The notes beneath the pieces were generated by a model, which did not search any database, was not told where the DNA came from, and was given only the letters and a program-made list of their open reading frames with translations. A DNA stretch of 64,000 nucleotides. Source: JAYZDK01 sp964604165. GTDB taxonomy: Bacteria; Myxococcota_A; UBA796; CAJQPC01. Below are positions 51,757 through 60,249 of the stretch, one piece after another (position 1 is the first letter of the stretch; each line of letters opens with the position of its first letter). Both the position numbers and the translations under genes were made by a program. The DNA lies in NCBI GenBank assembly GCA_964604165.1, contig CAZRYF010000016.1:5703-69702 (forward strand), in the 5' to 3' direction.

Positions 51757-53045
51757 GACCGCACCTCCTTGCGGGGCGCGAGGATTTCAAGCACGTTCAC
51801 GCCGGTGGTGTCCGCCAGCTCCTGGAGGACCTGTTGGACCATGGCCGGGAAGCCCGCGGTGTACCGGGCAAGGGAGGCACCGTCTCCGTCGTCCAGGAGG
51901 TTGACCTCTCCAATCTCCACCGAGTTCACCCGGTCGATCACCGTCTGGAGCACGGGCTCCAGGTTCTGGATCAGGAAGATGTCCCGGGCGTCCTCCCCGG
52001 CTGTCTGCCAGGCCTCGGTCATGAGGGCGAGCACGTGGGCCATGGCGTTGCCGCTCTCCTCGATGTCGGCGGCCGCCCCCCGGGCCCGAAAGGCCTCGGC
52101 GGTCTGGTCGGCCTGCGCGGGCAAAACCACGTCGGCCATGAGGCGGGCTTCTTCCACCTGGCGACGAAGCTCCTGGAGCTCTTGCTCCGCCTCTGCTCGG
52201 GCCTGGAGGGCGGCCTGTTCGGTGGTCTCTTCCACTGCCCTCGCCTGGGCCTCCAGCTCCGCCTGGACCTTTCGAAGCTCGTTCTGTTTCTGAAGGACTG
52301 TGGCTTCCGCCTGCTGGGTGGCCACCTCCCCCTGTTGTTTCGACTGGGCTTCGGCCTGCTCAGCCTGGGACTTGGCCCTGGATTCGGCCACCTCGGCGGT
52401 TTTGATGACCTTGGCGATTTGCTCCCTGCCGATGGAGGACAGGTAGTTCACGTCATCTGAGACGCTTTGGACCTTGAGGGTGTCCAGCTGAAGCCCCAGC
52501 TTGGAGAAGTCATCCCCGGCTTCGGTCATGAGCGCCTTGGAGAACTTCAGGCGATCCTCATTCACCTCCTCTGGGGTCAAGGTGGCCAGCACGCCGCGCA
52601 GGTGACCCTCCAGGGTTTCCTTGCTGACCCGGCGAATCTCCTCAACGTCTCGCCCGAGAAACCTCTCGATGGCGTTGTTCACGATCTGCGGAGAGTCGGA
52701 CACCTTGACGTTGGCAATGGCGTGGACCTGCAGGGGAATGCCCCCCTTGGAGTAGGCATTGCTGGTCTGGATCTCGATGGGGAGAATACGAAGGTCCATC
52801 CGATCCACCCGCTCGAAAAAGGGGGTGCGCCAGCGTCGACCGCCGTAGATCACCCGGTAGCCCACCGCGGTGCCGTCGGTGAGTTGGCGACGGCGACCCG
52901 AGAAGATCAGCACTTCGCTCGGGTCGCAGATGAACAGAAAGGAGCGGGCGAGCACCACCAGGACGAGCAGCAGGAAAATCCCGGCAAAGGCACCCTGTGC
53001 CAAGGCCATGAGCGCCATGAAGTCGAGCAAAAGCGGGGTTGTCAT
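51753..53045 (-). CDS. Flotillin/SPFH-family membrane protein (copy 2)
   Basis: 430 residues. Longer hydrophobic N-terminus (AGIFLLLVLVVLARSFLFI), SPFH domain with CDPSEVLIFSGRR and YSKGGIPLQVHAIANVKVS, and a coiled coil rich in Ala, Glu and Gln (residues about 220-330). The two SPFH proteins share order and many residues and form a tandem pair, so a hetero-oligomer is likely. It begins 9 bp after the NfeD-like gene. Together the three genes make a flotillin operon that runs into hflX. Confidence 0.88.
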   Translation of the reverse strand: MTTPLLLDFMALMALAQGAFAGIFLLLVLVVLARSFLFICDPSEVLIFSGRRRQLTDGTAVGYRVIYGGRRWRTPFFERVDRMDLRILPIEIQTSNAYSKGGIPLQVHAIANVKVSDSPQIVNNAIERFLGRDVEEIRRVSKETLEGHLRGVLATLTPEEVNEDRLKFSKALMTEAGDDFSKLGLQLDTLKVQSVSDDVNYLSSIGREQIAKVIKTAEVAESRAKSQAEQAEAQSKQQGEVATQQAEATVLQKQNELRKVQAELEAQARAVEETTEQAALQARAEAEQELQELRRQVEEARLMADVVLPAQADQTAEAFRARGAAADIEESGNAMAHVLALMTEAWQTAGEDARDIFLIQNLEPVLQTVIDRVNSVEIGEVNLLDDGDGASLARYTAGFPAMVQQVLQELADTTGVNVLEILAPRKEVRS

Positions 53046-53054
53046 TGCGGCCTC

Positions 53055-53660
53055 CTAGTGGCCTGGGGAGATGGACTCGACGGTGGCGATTCCGTCCCGC
53101 GCGGCGATGACCAAGACGCGTTCGCCGGGGGAGATTGTGCGGTGCTCTGGTGTGACGGCGGGGAGGTCCAGAATCTGGCCGTGGGCCTGAACGCGTATCT
53201 TCCCTGTGCGATCCGGCCCCAGGGCCAAGAGGACCGTGGCCTCCAGACCTGCGAGCTTGCTGGCGTGGGAGGTGGAGTCCACGGAGGAGTTTTGAAGCTT
53301 GCGAAAGCCCCAGGCCGCGGCGTAGCCCAGCACGACTCCCAGGCTTCCTGCAGCAGGAAGGTGAATCAGCAGCGGCTGGCCAAGAGAGTGGAGGACGGCG
53401 CCGGTTACGCCAAAGGAGCCCAGGCCGTAGGTCCAGAAGCGCATGGAGAGAAAGGGCAGGAGCATGCCTGAGGAGACACTCCCCACGGCGTTGTCGCCCA
53501 CGACCAGTTCATGGCCTCCTGCGTCCACATCGACATCGACATCGACATCGACATCGACATCGACATCGTGCTCCGCATCAAAGTCATCCCCCCCCAACAC
53601 CACCGAGGCGGCAATCAGGGCGAGTCCAAATCCGGCGCTGGCCAGGTAGATCGTCAGCAT
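53055..53660 (-). CDS. NfeD/YqiJ-like membrane protein with (DV)n linker
   Basis: 201 residues. Helix 1 (MLTIYLASAGFGLALIAASV), then seven or so Asp-Val pairs from a perfect hexamer repeat, two or three further helices (MLLPFLSMRFWTYGLGSFGV; AAGSLGVVLGYAAAWGF) and a C-terminal OB-fold-like part (GLEATVLLALGPDRTGKIRV). This matches YqiJ/NfeD-type partners of flotillins. The charged repeat would sit in a loop outside the membrane. First gene of the flotillin operon. Confidence 0.8.
   Translation of the reverse strand: MLTIYLASAGFGLALIAASVVLGGDDFDAEHDVDVDVDVDVDVDVDAGGHELVVGDNAVGSVSSGMLLPFLSMRFWTYGLGSFGVTGAVLHSLGQPLLIHLPAAGSLGVVLGYAAAWGFRKLQNSSVDSTSHASKLAGLEATVLLALGPDRTGKIRVQAHGQILDLPAVTPEHRTISPGERVLVIAARDGIATVESISPGH
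53527..53568. repeat. Perfect hexamer repeat (ACATCG)x7 in NfeD-like gene
   Basis: Seven identical ACATCG units encoding Asp-Val pairs on the minus strand, in the loop after the first membrane helix. In-frame, so length can vary without frameshift. Confidence 0.97.
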
Positions 53661-53714
53661 AGGGGGGGTGCCAAGCGTGATTCTGGCACAGGCGGTGGGC
53701 CAACGGGGGCGAGG

Positions 53715-54074
53715 CTACCGGCTGGCTGCGATGGCGATCCAGCTCCAGGCGGCGATGAAGCACAGGCCGCCTAAGGGTGTGATGGCGCCAAGGGCCCGTT
53801 GTCCCGTCAGGACCAGGGCGTAGAGGGACCCGGAAAAGAGCGCAATACCGGCCAGAAAGAGCCAGCCCGCCGCGCGGGGAGGTTGGGCGGTGGCGTGAAG
53901 GGACCACGCCCCCAGGGCAAACAAGGCCAGGGCGTGGATCAAGTGGTAGAAGGCGCCGGTTCGCCACACCACAAGCATCTCAGGAGGAACGCGCTCCTTC
54001 AAGCCATGGGCGCCAAACGCCCCTGCTGCTACCCCCACAGCAGCGAGAGCCGCACCGATTCGAATCCAGAGCAT
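53715..54074 (-). CDS. DUF423 small membrane protein
   Basis: 119 residues from ATG 54074. Four helices: AALAAVGVAAGAFGAHGL, YHLIHALALFALGAWSL, GWLFLAGIALFSGSLYALVL and the last LGGLCFIAAWSWIAIA. GAFGAHGLK and the FYHLIHALA block are the DUF423 signature. Function of the family is not established. It diverges from the lipoprotein gene at 54112, 37 bp away. The longer frame to 54482 is antisense to that gene. Confidence 0.87.
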   Translation of the reverse strand: MLWIRIGAALAAVGVAAGAFGAHGLKERVPPEMLVVWRTGAFYHLIHALALFALGAWSLHATAQPPRAAGWLFLAGIALFSGSLYALVLTGQRALGAITPLGGLCFIAAWSWIAIAASR

Positions 54075-54111
54075 GGTGTCTACCTCCGCGGCCGGTCTAT
54101 CATCCCCGGGC

Positions 54112-55158
54112 ATGATTCTCTTCCTCTTGGCTTGCTTGGGTGCGCCGGATCCTCCGCTTCCGCTGCCGCCGGGGGCCTGGAACTTGGAGGGGGAGGGGGT
54201 GGTGGGGGAGCTCACCGTGGAAGACGGTGGGTGTCGTCTGGGGCTCTGGGGACCCACGTTTCGGGCGGGGGTGGGGGAGTCGGTGCCTTGCGGGCTGGAA
54301 GAGGATCCTGGTGGGGTTTGGGTGCACTTTCCCCTGGAGATGGGGGCGGGGGCCGGGTTGGCGGTGATGCAGCTGTCGGAGGAGGGAGCGCGGCTTCCCC
54401 TGGGAGAGCGGGAAGGGGAATGGGAGTTCCTGTTGAACAAGCGTCCTGGGCGCCTGACGGAGAAACAGCGCATCCTGGCCATGGCACGCAGCGCGGCAGG
54501 TCTGGAAAGAGAGGCGGCCGCCTGGGAGGGTGGAACCTTTCGCCTGGAGGAAGCTGGTCACCTGGTGGGGCAGCTTCAGCTTGCAGCAGAACCCATGCCA
54601 CTTATCGAGGTCTTTGATGCGTTCTGGGCCACAAAGGGCCTCGTGGTGGCAGAAGTGCGGGACGAAGGCCCCGACTTGTTGTTGGAGTTTGACGTGTCCC
54701 CTTCTTTTCAGGGGGAGGGCGGGGTGCTTCGGGTGAACCGTCCGGTTCGGGAGGCCCGGATTCCCTTGGCTGAAGAGGTTCATCCGGCGGACCGGGTTCT
54801 CTCTCTCGTTCCGGGCGGGGTGACGGACGAGGAGCGGCGGGTCGCCTTGGCCGGCGGCCTGGAAGCTGCGGGCAAGAAGGAGCTGGAGGTCATGCTGCCC
54901 CTGGCCACCCAGCTGCTTGAGGCAGCGAGCTCAATGGGTTGTAAATGGGATGCGCCCTTGCGTCAGCAGGTCGACCTGCTGCTGGTGGGGTACGCGGTGC
55001 GGCTTGTCCCGGCCGAAGGCGCTTGCGGTCTGACCTTGGAGCCCAGCCCCGTACAGCATGGCCGGCGCCTCGCAGCGACCTTGAATTCGGGTGCTCCACC
55101 CCGGTGGGTTCTCCGAGCGCTTTCTCACGGGATGGAAGAAACACCCTCAAGCCCCTGA
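54112..55158 (+). CDS. Lipoprotein, unknown function
   Basis: 348 residues from ATG 54112. Leader MILFLLAC gives lipobox Cys at 8, the second such minimal leader in the window. The mature protein begins LGAPDPPLPLPPGAWN and contains strand-rich segments (GVVGELTVEDGGCRLGLWG) and a helical middle (TEKQRILAMARSAAGLEREA). No domain recognised. It ends 34 bp before the GT2-TPR-sulfotransferase gene, so they may be co-transcribed. Four Cys are scattered in the mature part. Confidence 0.7.
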   Translation: MILFLLACLGAPDPPLPLPPGAWNLEGEGVVGELTVEDGGCRLGLWGPTFRAGVGESVPCGLEEDPGGVWVHFPLEMGAGAGLAVMQLSEEGARLPLGEREGEWEFLLNKRPGRLTEKQRILAMARSAAGLEREAAAWEGGTFRLEEAGHLVGQLQLAAEPMPLIEVFDAFWATKGLVVAEVRDEGPDLLLEFDVSPSFQGEGGVLRVNRPVREARIPLAEEVHPADRVLSLVPGGVTDEERRVALAGGLEAAGKKELEVMLPLATQLLEAASSMGCKWDAPLRQQVDLLLVGYAVRLVPAEGACGLTLEPSPVQHGRRLAATLNSGAPPRWVLRALSHGMEETPSSP

Positions 55159-55192
55159 GACGCCGACCGACGTGGGGTTCGGAGGTGCTTCC

Positions 55193-57643
55193 ATGAGCAC
55201 GATCTCGTTGTGTGTCATTGCCCGTGACGAGGAACAACTTCTTCCTGGACTCCTGGCTTCGGTCGAGGGAGTCGTGGACGAGGTCATCGTCGTAGACACG
55301 GGAAGCTGCGATCGCACGGTGGAGCTGGCCCGGGCGCAAGGCGCGAGCGTCGTTTCCTTTGAGTGGATCAACGATTTTGCAGCCGCCCGAAACGAAGCCT
55401 TGTCCCATGCCACTTGCGAATACGTCCTGGTGCTGGATGCAGATGAGCGCCTGGCAAAAGGGGATGGCGCCATTCTCAAAGAGATTGTGGCGGCTGGTGA
55501 TGCGGACCTTGTGCTCTTGGCGCTGTACAACAGCAATTCTCTGGATGCCTCCCAAGACGAGATTCTCCAAGGGTCTGCCAGCATGGGCGAACCGATTCTC
55601 CTGCCGCGTCTGGTGCGTCGCACGGAGAACCTGCGCTGGGACGGTGCGGTGCACGAGACCATCGCGGTGGAGCTTTTGGATGGCATGCAGGTCGCGGCCT
55701 GTGCCGACGTGCGCATTCTCCATTTTGGTGATGTTCCGGAGATTCGCGAGGGCAAGAAGAAGGATGACCGGAACCTCGCGCTCCTGGAGGAGCGCTGCAA
55801 GGTCGAGGTCGGAAATCCGGTCATGGCAGCGCACCTGGCCCGAGACTACATCCGTCGCGGCCGCCTTGAGGATGCTTGGGATCGGGTGGAGATCTGTTGG
55901 TCCCACCTGGAACAGCACCGAGCCTCCGATGGTTTTCCACCCGCTGTGGTGGGTCTTGCGACCCTTCGCGCTCACCTGCTCTTGGCCCAGGGTCGCAATC
56001 GATGTGCCCTCGAGGCCGTGGAGACAGGGCAAGGCTGGGGCAACAACCACCCCAACCTGGACCTGATGGGAGGCGCCGCCTGTGAAATGATCGCCTTGGA
56101 AACAGGGGGCGCGGAAGGCGTCTCCTGGTTGGAACGATCGGCCGCGTCTTATGTGGCATGTCTGAAGCGCCACGGTGAGGTTTTCGCCGAGGAGCTTCTC
56201 CCGGGCGCTACCAGCTGGGCGGCCAGCACGCGCCTTGGAACCGTGCGTCTTCTGCAGGGGCGTTGTGAAGAGGCCCTGGATGCCTTTGAGACCAGCATGG
56301 TGCTCAAGGAAGATCACGTGGAAGCCCGTCTCGGATGCGCTGAGGCCCTGTTGGGCTGTGCCCAGCCGGAAGAGGCTTTGGCCGTCGTTGAGCCCTGTTT
56401 GCAGGAGAATCTTCCGGATTCCTGGGTCATTGCAGCCGCTGCATGTGACGTGTTGGGGCGCATTGACGAGCTGGTACTTCTGGCAGGACGAGGACGAGAC
56501 CTGGCAGAAAACGGATTCATGGCGGTGCATCGGCGCAGCTGCTTGGAGCAGCTGGAGCTTGCCTGCTGCATCTACGGTGGCAGCCCGGTTCCCGGCGATG
56601 GCCCCGTGGGGCTCCTGGGGGCTGTCATGTCGCGTCGACCGGAAGGCGCCAATCCCTGGGCTGGGCAGGCGCCGGATCCGGAGCTGGTGACCCGTGTGGC
56701 CTTGAACAGCATTCTCGGGGGCCACTCGGAATTGCTGGATCCCCTGTTTGAGGATCGCGCTGAAGATCTGCTTCCGGGCGTGTCTTCCATTTTGCAGGAT
56801 GCGTTGTCCCAGCTGGGCGTGAACGTGGTGGACGATGGCGAACCCACGTACCTGTTCATTGGTGGCGCCGGTCGATCGGGTACGACCCTGGTGCGGGCCA
56901 TGCTGGATGCGCATTCGGGGGTTTACTGTGGCCCAGAGGTCAAGTTGGTCACTGGAATCTGCGAAATGCACAAGGTGTGGACCGAGGCCATGGGGGACAG
57001 TTTTGAGGCGTCGGGCGTTGGGTCCGCCCCTTTGGATGCAGGCGTTCGCAGCTTTGTGGATGCTGTGTTGCGGGAAGTGGGGGGAGATGCACGGTGCATT
57101 GCGGAAAAGACGCCCCACAACCTGTTGGGCATGGAGCTTCTTGGGCGCCTCTTTCCCAGGGCCCGCTTTCTCCATGTGGTGCGGGATGGGCGGGCTGTGG
57201 CAGCCTCATTGGTAAAGCAGCAGTGGGTCCACCCCGGCACGGGCGAGCTGGTTCCCTACTGTAGAGACCACGGTTCGGCGGCCCGCTATTGGGGGGAGAT
57301 GATTACCGAGGTACGCACCCAGGCGTTGCAGGTCCAGGACCGGTACATGGAAGTGGTGTACGAGGAGTTGGTCACACAACCTGAGCAGGTCATGCGACAG
57401 GTGTTGGCCTTCGTGGGGCAACCCTGGGAGGATGCAGTGGTTCACCACCATGCGTCCGATCAGCGACTTTCCCCGACAGAGTCCTCCAGTGAGGCGGTCT
57501 CTCGGGCGGTGAATACCGATGCGGTGGACCGCTGGCGCAGGGAGCTGACCACGGAACAGGTGCAGGAGATCGAGTCCGCGGCTGGCGAGATTCTGAGCTG
57601 GCTCGGGTACACGACACCGGTGGACATCCAGAGCGTTGGGTAG
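55193..57643 (+). CDS. Three-domain fusion: GT2 glycosyltransferase, TPR, tyrosylprotein-sulfotransferase-like
   Basis: 816 residues from ATG 55193 (GGAGG seven bases before). Residues 1-230 are a GT2 domain: SLCVIARDEEQLLPGLLAS, VVDTGSCDRTVELA, LVLDADERL (DxD), as in SunS-like glycosyltransferases that act on peptides. About 240-500 is helical with TPR character (RTVRLLQGRCEEALDAFETS-type). Residues 550-816 are a PAPS sulfotransferase: 5-prime-PSB loop IGGAGRSGTT (Arg561), Glu582 in YCGPEVKLV, Lys639 in AEKTPHN, 3-prime-PB VVRDGRA. Spacing of Arg, Glu and Lys equals that of animal TPST, whose Glu is the catalytic base. So peptide glycosylation and sulfation in one chain is the inference. Confidence 0.88.
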   Translation: MSTISLCVIARDEEQLLPGLLASVEGVVDEVIVVDTGSCDRTVELARAQGASVVSFEWINDFAAARNEALSHATCEYVLVLDADERLAKGDGAILKEIVAAGDADLVLLALYNSNSLDASQDEILQGSASMGEPILLPRLVRRTENLRWDGAVHETIAVELLDGMQVAACADVRILHFGDVPEIREGKKKDDRNLALLEERCKVEVGNPVMAAHLARDYIRRGRLEDAWDRVEICWSHLEQHRASDGFPPAVVGLATLRAHLLLAQGRNRCALEAVETGQGWGNNHPNLDLMGGAACEMIALETGGAEGVSWLERSAASYVACLKRHGEVFAEELLPGATSWAASTRLGTVRLLQGRCEEALDAFETSMVLKEDHVEARLGCAEALLGCAQPEEALAVVEPCLQENLPDSWVIAAAACDVLGRIDELVLLAGRGRDLAENGFMAVHRRSCLEQLELACCIYGGSPVPGDGPVGLLGAVMSRRPEGANPWAGQAPDPELVTRVALNSILGGHSELLDPLFEDRAEDLLPGVSSILQDALSQLGVNVVDDGEPTYLFIGGAGRSGTTLVRAMLDAHSGVYCGPEVKLVTGICEMHKVWTEAMGDSFEASGVGSAPLDAGVRSFVDAVLREVGGDARCIAEKTPHNLLGMELLGRLFPRARFLHVVRDGRAVAASLVKQQWVHPGTGELVPYCRDHGSAARYWGEMITEVRTQALQVQDRYMEVVYEELVTQPEQVMRQVLAFVGQPWEDAVVHHHASDQRLSPTESSSEAVSRAVNTDAVDRWRRELTTEQVQEIESAAGEILSWLGYTTPVDIQSVG

Positions 57644-57650
57644 GGCTTCG

Positions 57651-59027
57651 GTGCAGCACCCGTCGACAAAGACCCAACGGGCCACAGAATCCGGTGGAGC
57701 CCGACAGGTGGAGACACTTCGGCAGGCGGTTTCTCGGCATCCGACCGCGGAGAACATGGCCCGACTTGGCTCGGCCCTTGCCGCGGCCGGGGTGGCAGGA
57801 GAGCCGCTGGAGTGGTTCTCCCGTTCCCTTGAAACGGCGCCTTCTGCGGACACCTGGTGTCGCCTTGCCTCACACTTGCTGACCCTCGGCAAGTCCGAGG
57901 ACGCTCAGGACTGCTTTCACCAGGCCCTCTTGCTGAAGCCGGGTTGCTTGCCGGCACAGGTGGGGCTTGCGGGTGTGTTGCATCGCTGCGGCCGATCGGG
58001 GGCGGCCTTTGAGCTGTTGCAGCGTCTCCCGGGAAAGGTGACGCCACAGCACGCCCTGCTGTTGGGCCAGGTCTGTCGCGTGTTGAACCGTCCCCAAGAA
58101 GGAATCCAGGCTATCCACAAGGCGCTGCAGGCGAATCCAGGGACGGAAGCCACGGGCATGCTTTTGCACGCGCTCGCCCACCTGTTGGACCGGCAAGGGA
58201 ACCATGCCCAGGCCTTTGGCGCGTTGCAAAAAGCCAATGACATGAGGCGCTTGAGATTCGATCCCGATGCTTGGGATGGGGCTCTGGAGCGGATTGCGCA
58301 GGTCTTTACGCGGGAGGCGGTGGCGGGCGCCCCCAGCTCGGAGAATATGTCGGAGAAGCCTGTGTTCATTGTAGGGGTACCTCGATCAGGCACCAGCTTG
58401 GTGGAGCAGATCCTGTCCTGCCATTCGCGATTTGCTGGGGCGGGGGAGACCGATGACCTCTCGCGGGTCATGGCCGACGGTGACCTGGATCCGTCACACC
58501 TGAAGCGCGGCGCCGCGGAGATTCTTTCGCGGTTGGATGCGGTGGATACCGAGGCATGTCGTGTCAGCAACAAGCTTCCACAGAACTTTCTCCACCTGGG
58601 TCTGCTGGCCCTTCTGTTTCCAAGGGCCCGTGTGATTCACTGTGTGCGCTCGCCCATGGACACCGCCTTCTCCTGTTATTTTCAGAATTTCCAGAGTGAC
58701 CTTCCCTGGGCGACCCAGCAGGACTGGGCGGCTCGGTACCTGTTGGCTGAACGGCGCCTCATGGCCCATTGGAAGAGCGTGCTGCCACTGGCCATCCACT
58801 CCGTTTCCTATGAGCAACTGGTCCTTCACCCGGATGCCACGATTCGCTCCATGGTGGGATTCTGCGGGCTTCCCTGGGAGCCGGCCTGTACCGAGCCCCA
58901 CCTGAACCCGCGGGTGGTCCACACGGCTTCGAGCCACCAGGTGCGAGCACCTCTCCATGCCCGGTCCGTGGGGCGGGCCCGCGAATATGCGCCGTATTTG
59001 GGTAAATTGAGGGCAGTTTTGGGATGA
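57651..59027 (+). CDS. TPR-containing sulfotransferase
   Basis: 458 residues from GTG 57651 (TTG 57636, overlapping the previous gene, is an alternative). Residues 20-210 are TPR-like helices (LGSALAAAGVAGEPLEWFSR, ALLLKPGCLPAQVGLAGVL). The sulfotransferase follows: VFIVGVPRSGTSLVEQILSC (PAPS loop), AGAGETDDLSR, NKLPQNFLHLGLLALLFP, IHCVRSPMDTAFSCYFQNF. This is the common bacterial TPR-sulfotransferase type, different in its core from the TPST-like domain just upstream. It probably sulfates a glycan or protein in the same pathway. Confidence 0.88.
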   Translation: MQHPSTKTQRATESGGARQVETLRQAVSRHPTAENMARLGSALAAAGVAGEPLEWFSRSLETAPSADTWCRLASHLLTLGKSEDAQDCFHQALLLKPGCLPAQVGLAGVLHRCGRSGAAFELLQRLPGKVTPQHALLLGQVCRVLNRPQEGIQAIHKALQANPGTEATGMLLHALAHLLDRQGNHAQAFGALQKANDMRRLRFDPDAWDGALERIAQVFTREAVAGAPSSENMSEKPVFIVGVPRSGTSLVEQILSCHSRFAGAGETDDLSRVMADGDLDPSHLKRGAAEILSRLDAVDTEACRVSNKLPQNFLHLGLLALLFPRARVIHCVRSPMDTAFSCYFQNFQSDLPWATQQDWAARYLLAERRLMAHWKSVLPLAIHSVSYEQLVLHPDATIRSMVGFCGLPWEPACTEPHLNPRVVHTASSHQVRAPLHARSVGRAREYAPYLGKLRAVLG

Positions 59028-59060
59028 GGCGCGGGGTAGTCTGAATCAATTGGGCGTACT

Positions 59061-59078
59061 CGTGCATGAAAATGCACG
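59061..59078. other. Small perfect hairpin before proB
   Basis: CGTGCAT-GAAA-ATGCACG, a 7-bp stem with a GNRA-type loop. It lies 34 bp after the sulfotransferase stop and 44 bp before proB. No T-tract. Could be the end of the upstream transcript or a leader element. Confidence 0.4.
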
Positions 59079-59121
59079 ATAGCGGGGCGCGTTTCGTGGG
59101 AATCGGTTAGTTCCCGGGGCC

Positions 59122-60249
59122 ATGGAACGCGAAATCCTCAAAGATGCCCGCCGCATTGTTGTGAAGGTAGGCACGGCTGTGCTGGCTCGAGAGGACGGGC
59201 GCCCAGCGTTGGGGCGAATGGCCCACGTGGTGGAGCAGATTGTCGATCTCTTGCGCAGTGGAAAGCAGGTGCTCCTGGTGAGCTCTGGGGCGGTGGGGCT
59301 TGGAGCGGAGCGCTTGGGCATGAAGGGCCCCCCGACTCGGCTGGTGGATCGGCAGGTCTGTGCGGCGGTGGGACAGGGGAGCCTTGTGGCGACCTATACG
59401 GACCTGCTGGAGCGACTCGGGCAGGTAGGAGCTCAGGTGCTCTTGACCGAAGACGACTTCTCGGATCGCACCCGGTACGTGAACCTGCAGCGGACCCTCG
59501 AGCGCTTGCTGGCGTTGGGAGTGATGCCCATTCTCAATGAGAATGACACCGTCTCCACGGCCGAGCTTGAGATCACCGAGGGGGCGGTCTTTGGAGACAA
59601 CGATGGGCTCTCGGCGTTGTTGGCCTCCAGAATGGAGGCGGACTTGTTGATCATCTTGAGCGACGTGGACGGGGTCTACAGCGCTCCGCCGGGAGAGGCG
59701 AATGCCGTGCGAATTCCCCTGTGGTCTCGGAACATGCAGGTTGAGCTGGGGCCGGACTCTCCTTTGGGACGTGGGGGCATGGGCTCCAAGCTGGAAGCGG
59801 CCCGGGTGGCGAGTCTGTCAGGGGTGTCGGTGGTGATCGCGAACGGTGGAACGCCGGGCATCATCCGAGAGGTGGTGGAGGGTAAGGATGTGGGGACCCT
59901 GGTGCCGGCGGATCGTCAAGGCAACAGCCGAAAGCGCTGGCTGGCGTTTGCGACGTCTGCCCGGGGCACGCTGGTGGTGAACCGGGGGGCCCGCCAGGCG
60001 CTGGAAGAACGAAAGGCCAGCCTGCTGCCACGGGGGGTGGTGGGGGTGGAGGGGGAGTGGTCCGCCGGTGAGGTGGTGGTCATCGCCGACGAGGAGGGGC
60101 TCGCCTTTGCTCGGGGGATGGCGAACTGCTCCAGCACGGATGCGCGGGCGTCTCTCGGCAGGCACAGCACGGAGATTGGGTCTTCCCGGGGGGATCGGTG
60201 CCTCGTGCACAGTGAGAACCTCGCCATATTGCAGGAGGTGGCCCCGTGA
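59122..60249 (+). CDS. proB: Glutamate 5-kinase
   Basis: 375 residues. VVKVGTAVLAREDGR, LVSSGAVGLGAERLG, NENDTVSTAELE, FGDNDGLSALLA and GRGGMGSKLEAARVAS mark the amino-acid kinase domain. A C-terminal PUA domain (RGTLVVNRGARQALEERKAS onwards) is present, as in the long bacterial type. It makes gamma-glutamyl phosphate, the first step to proline. Stop overlaps proA (GTGA). Confidence 0.97.
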   Translation: MEREILKDARRIVVKVGTAVLAREDGRPALGRMAHVVEQIVDLLRSGKQVLLVSSGAVGLGAERLGMKGPPTRLVDRQVCAAVGQGSLVATYTDLLERLGQVGAQVLLTEDDFSDRTRYVNLQRTLERLLALGVMPILNENDTVSTAELEITEGAVFGDNDGLSALLASRMEADLLIILSDVDGVYSAPPGEANAVRIPLWSRNMQVELGPDSPLGRGGMGSKLEAARVASLSGVSVVIANGGTPGIIREVVEGKDVGTLVPADRQGNSRKRWLAFATSARGTLVVNRGARQALEERKASLLPRGVVGVEGEWSAGEVVVIADEEGLAFARGMANCSSTDARASLGRHSTEIGSSRGDRCLVHSENLAILQEVAP

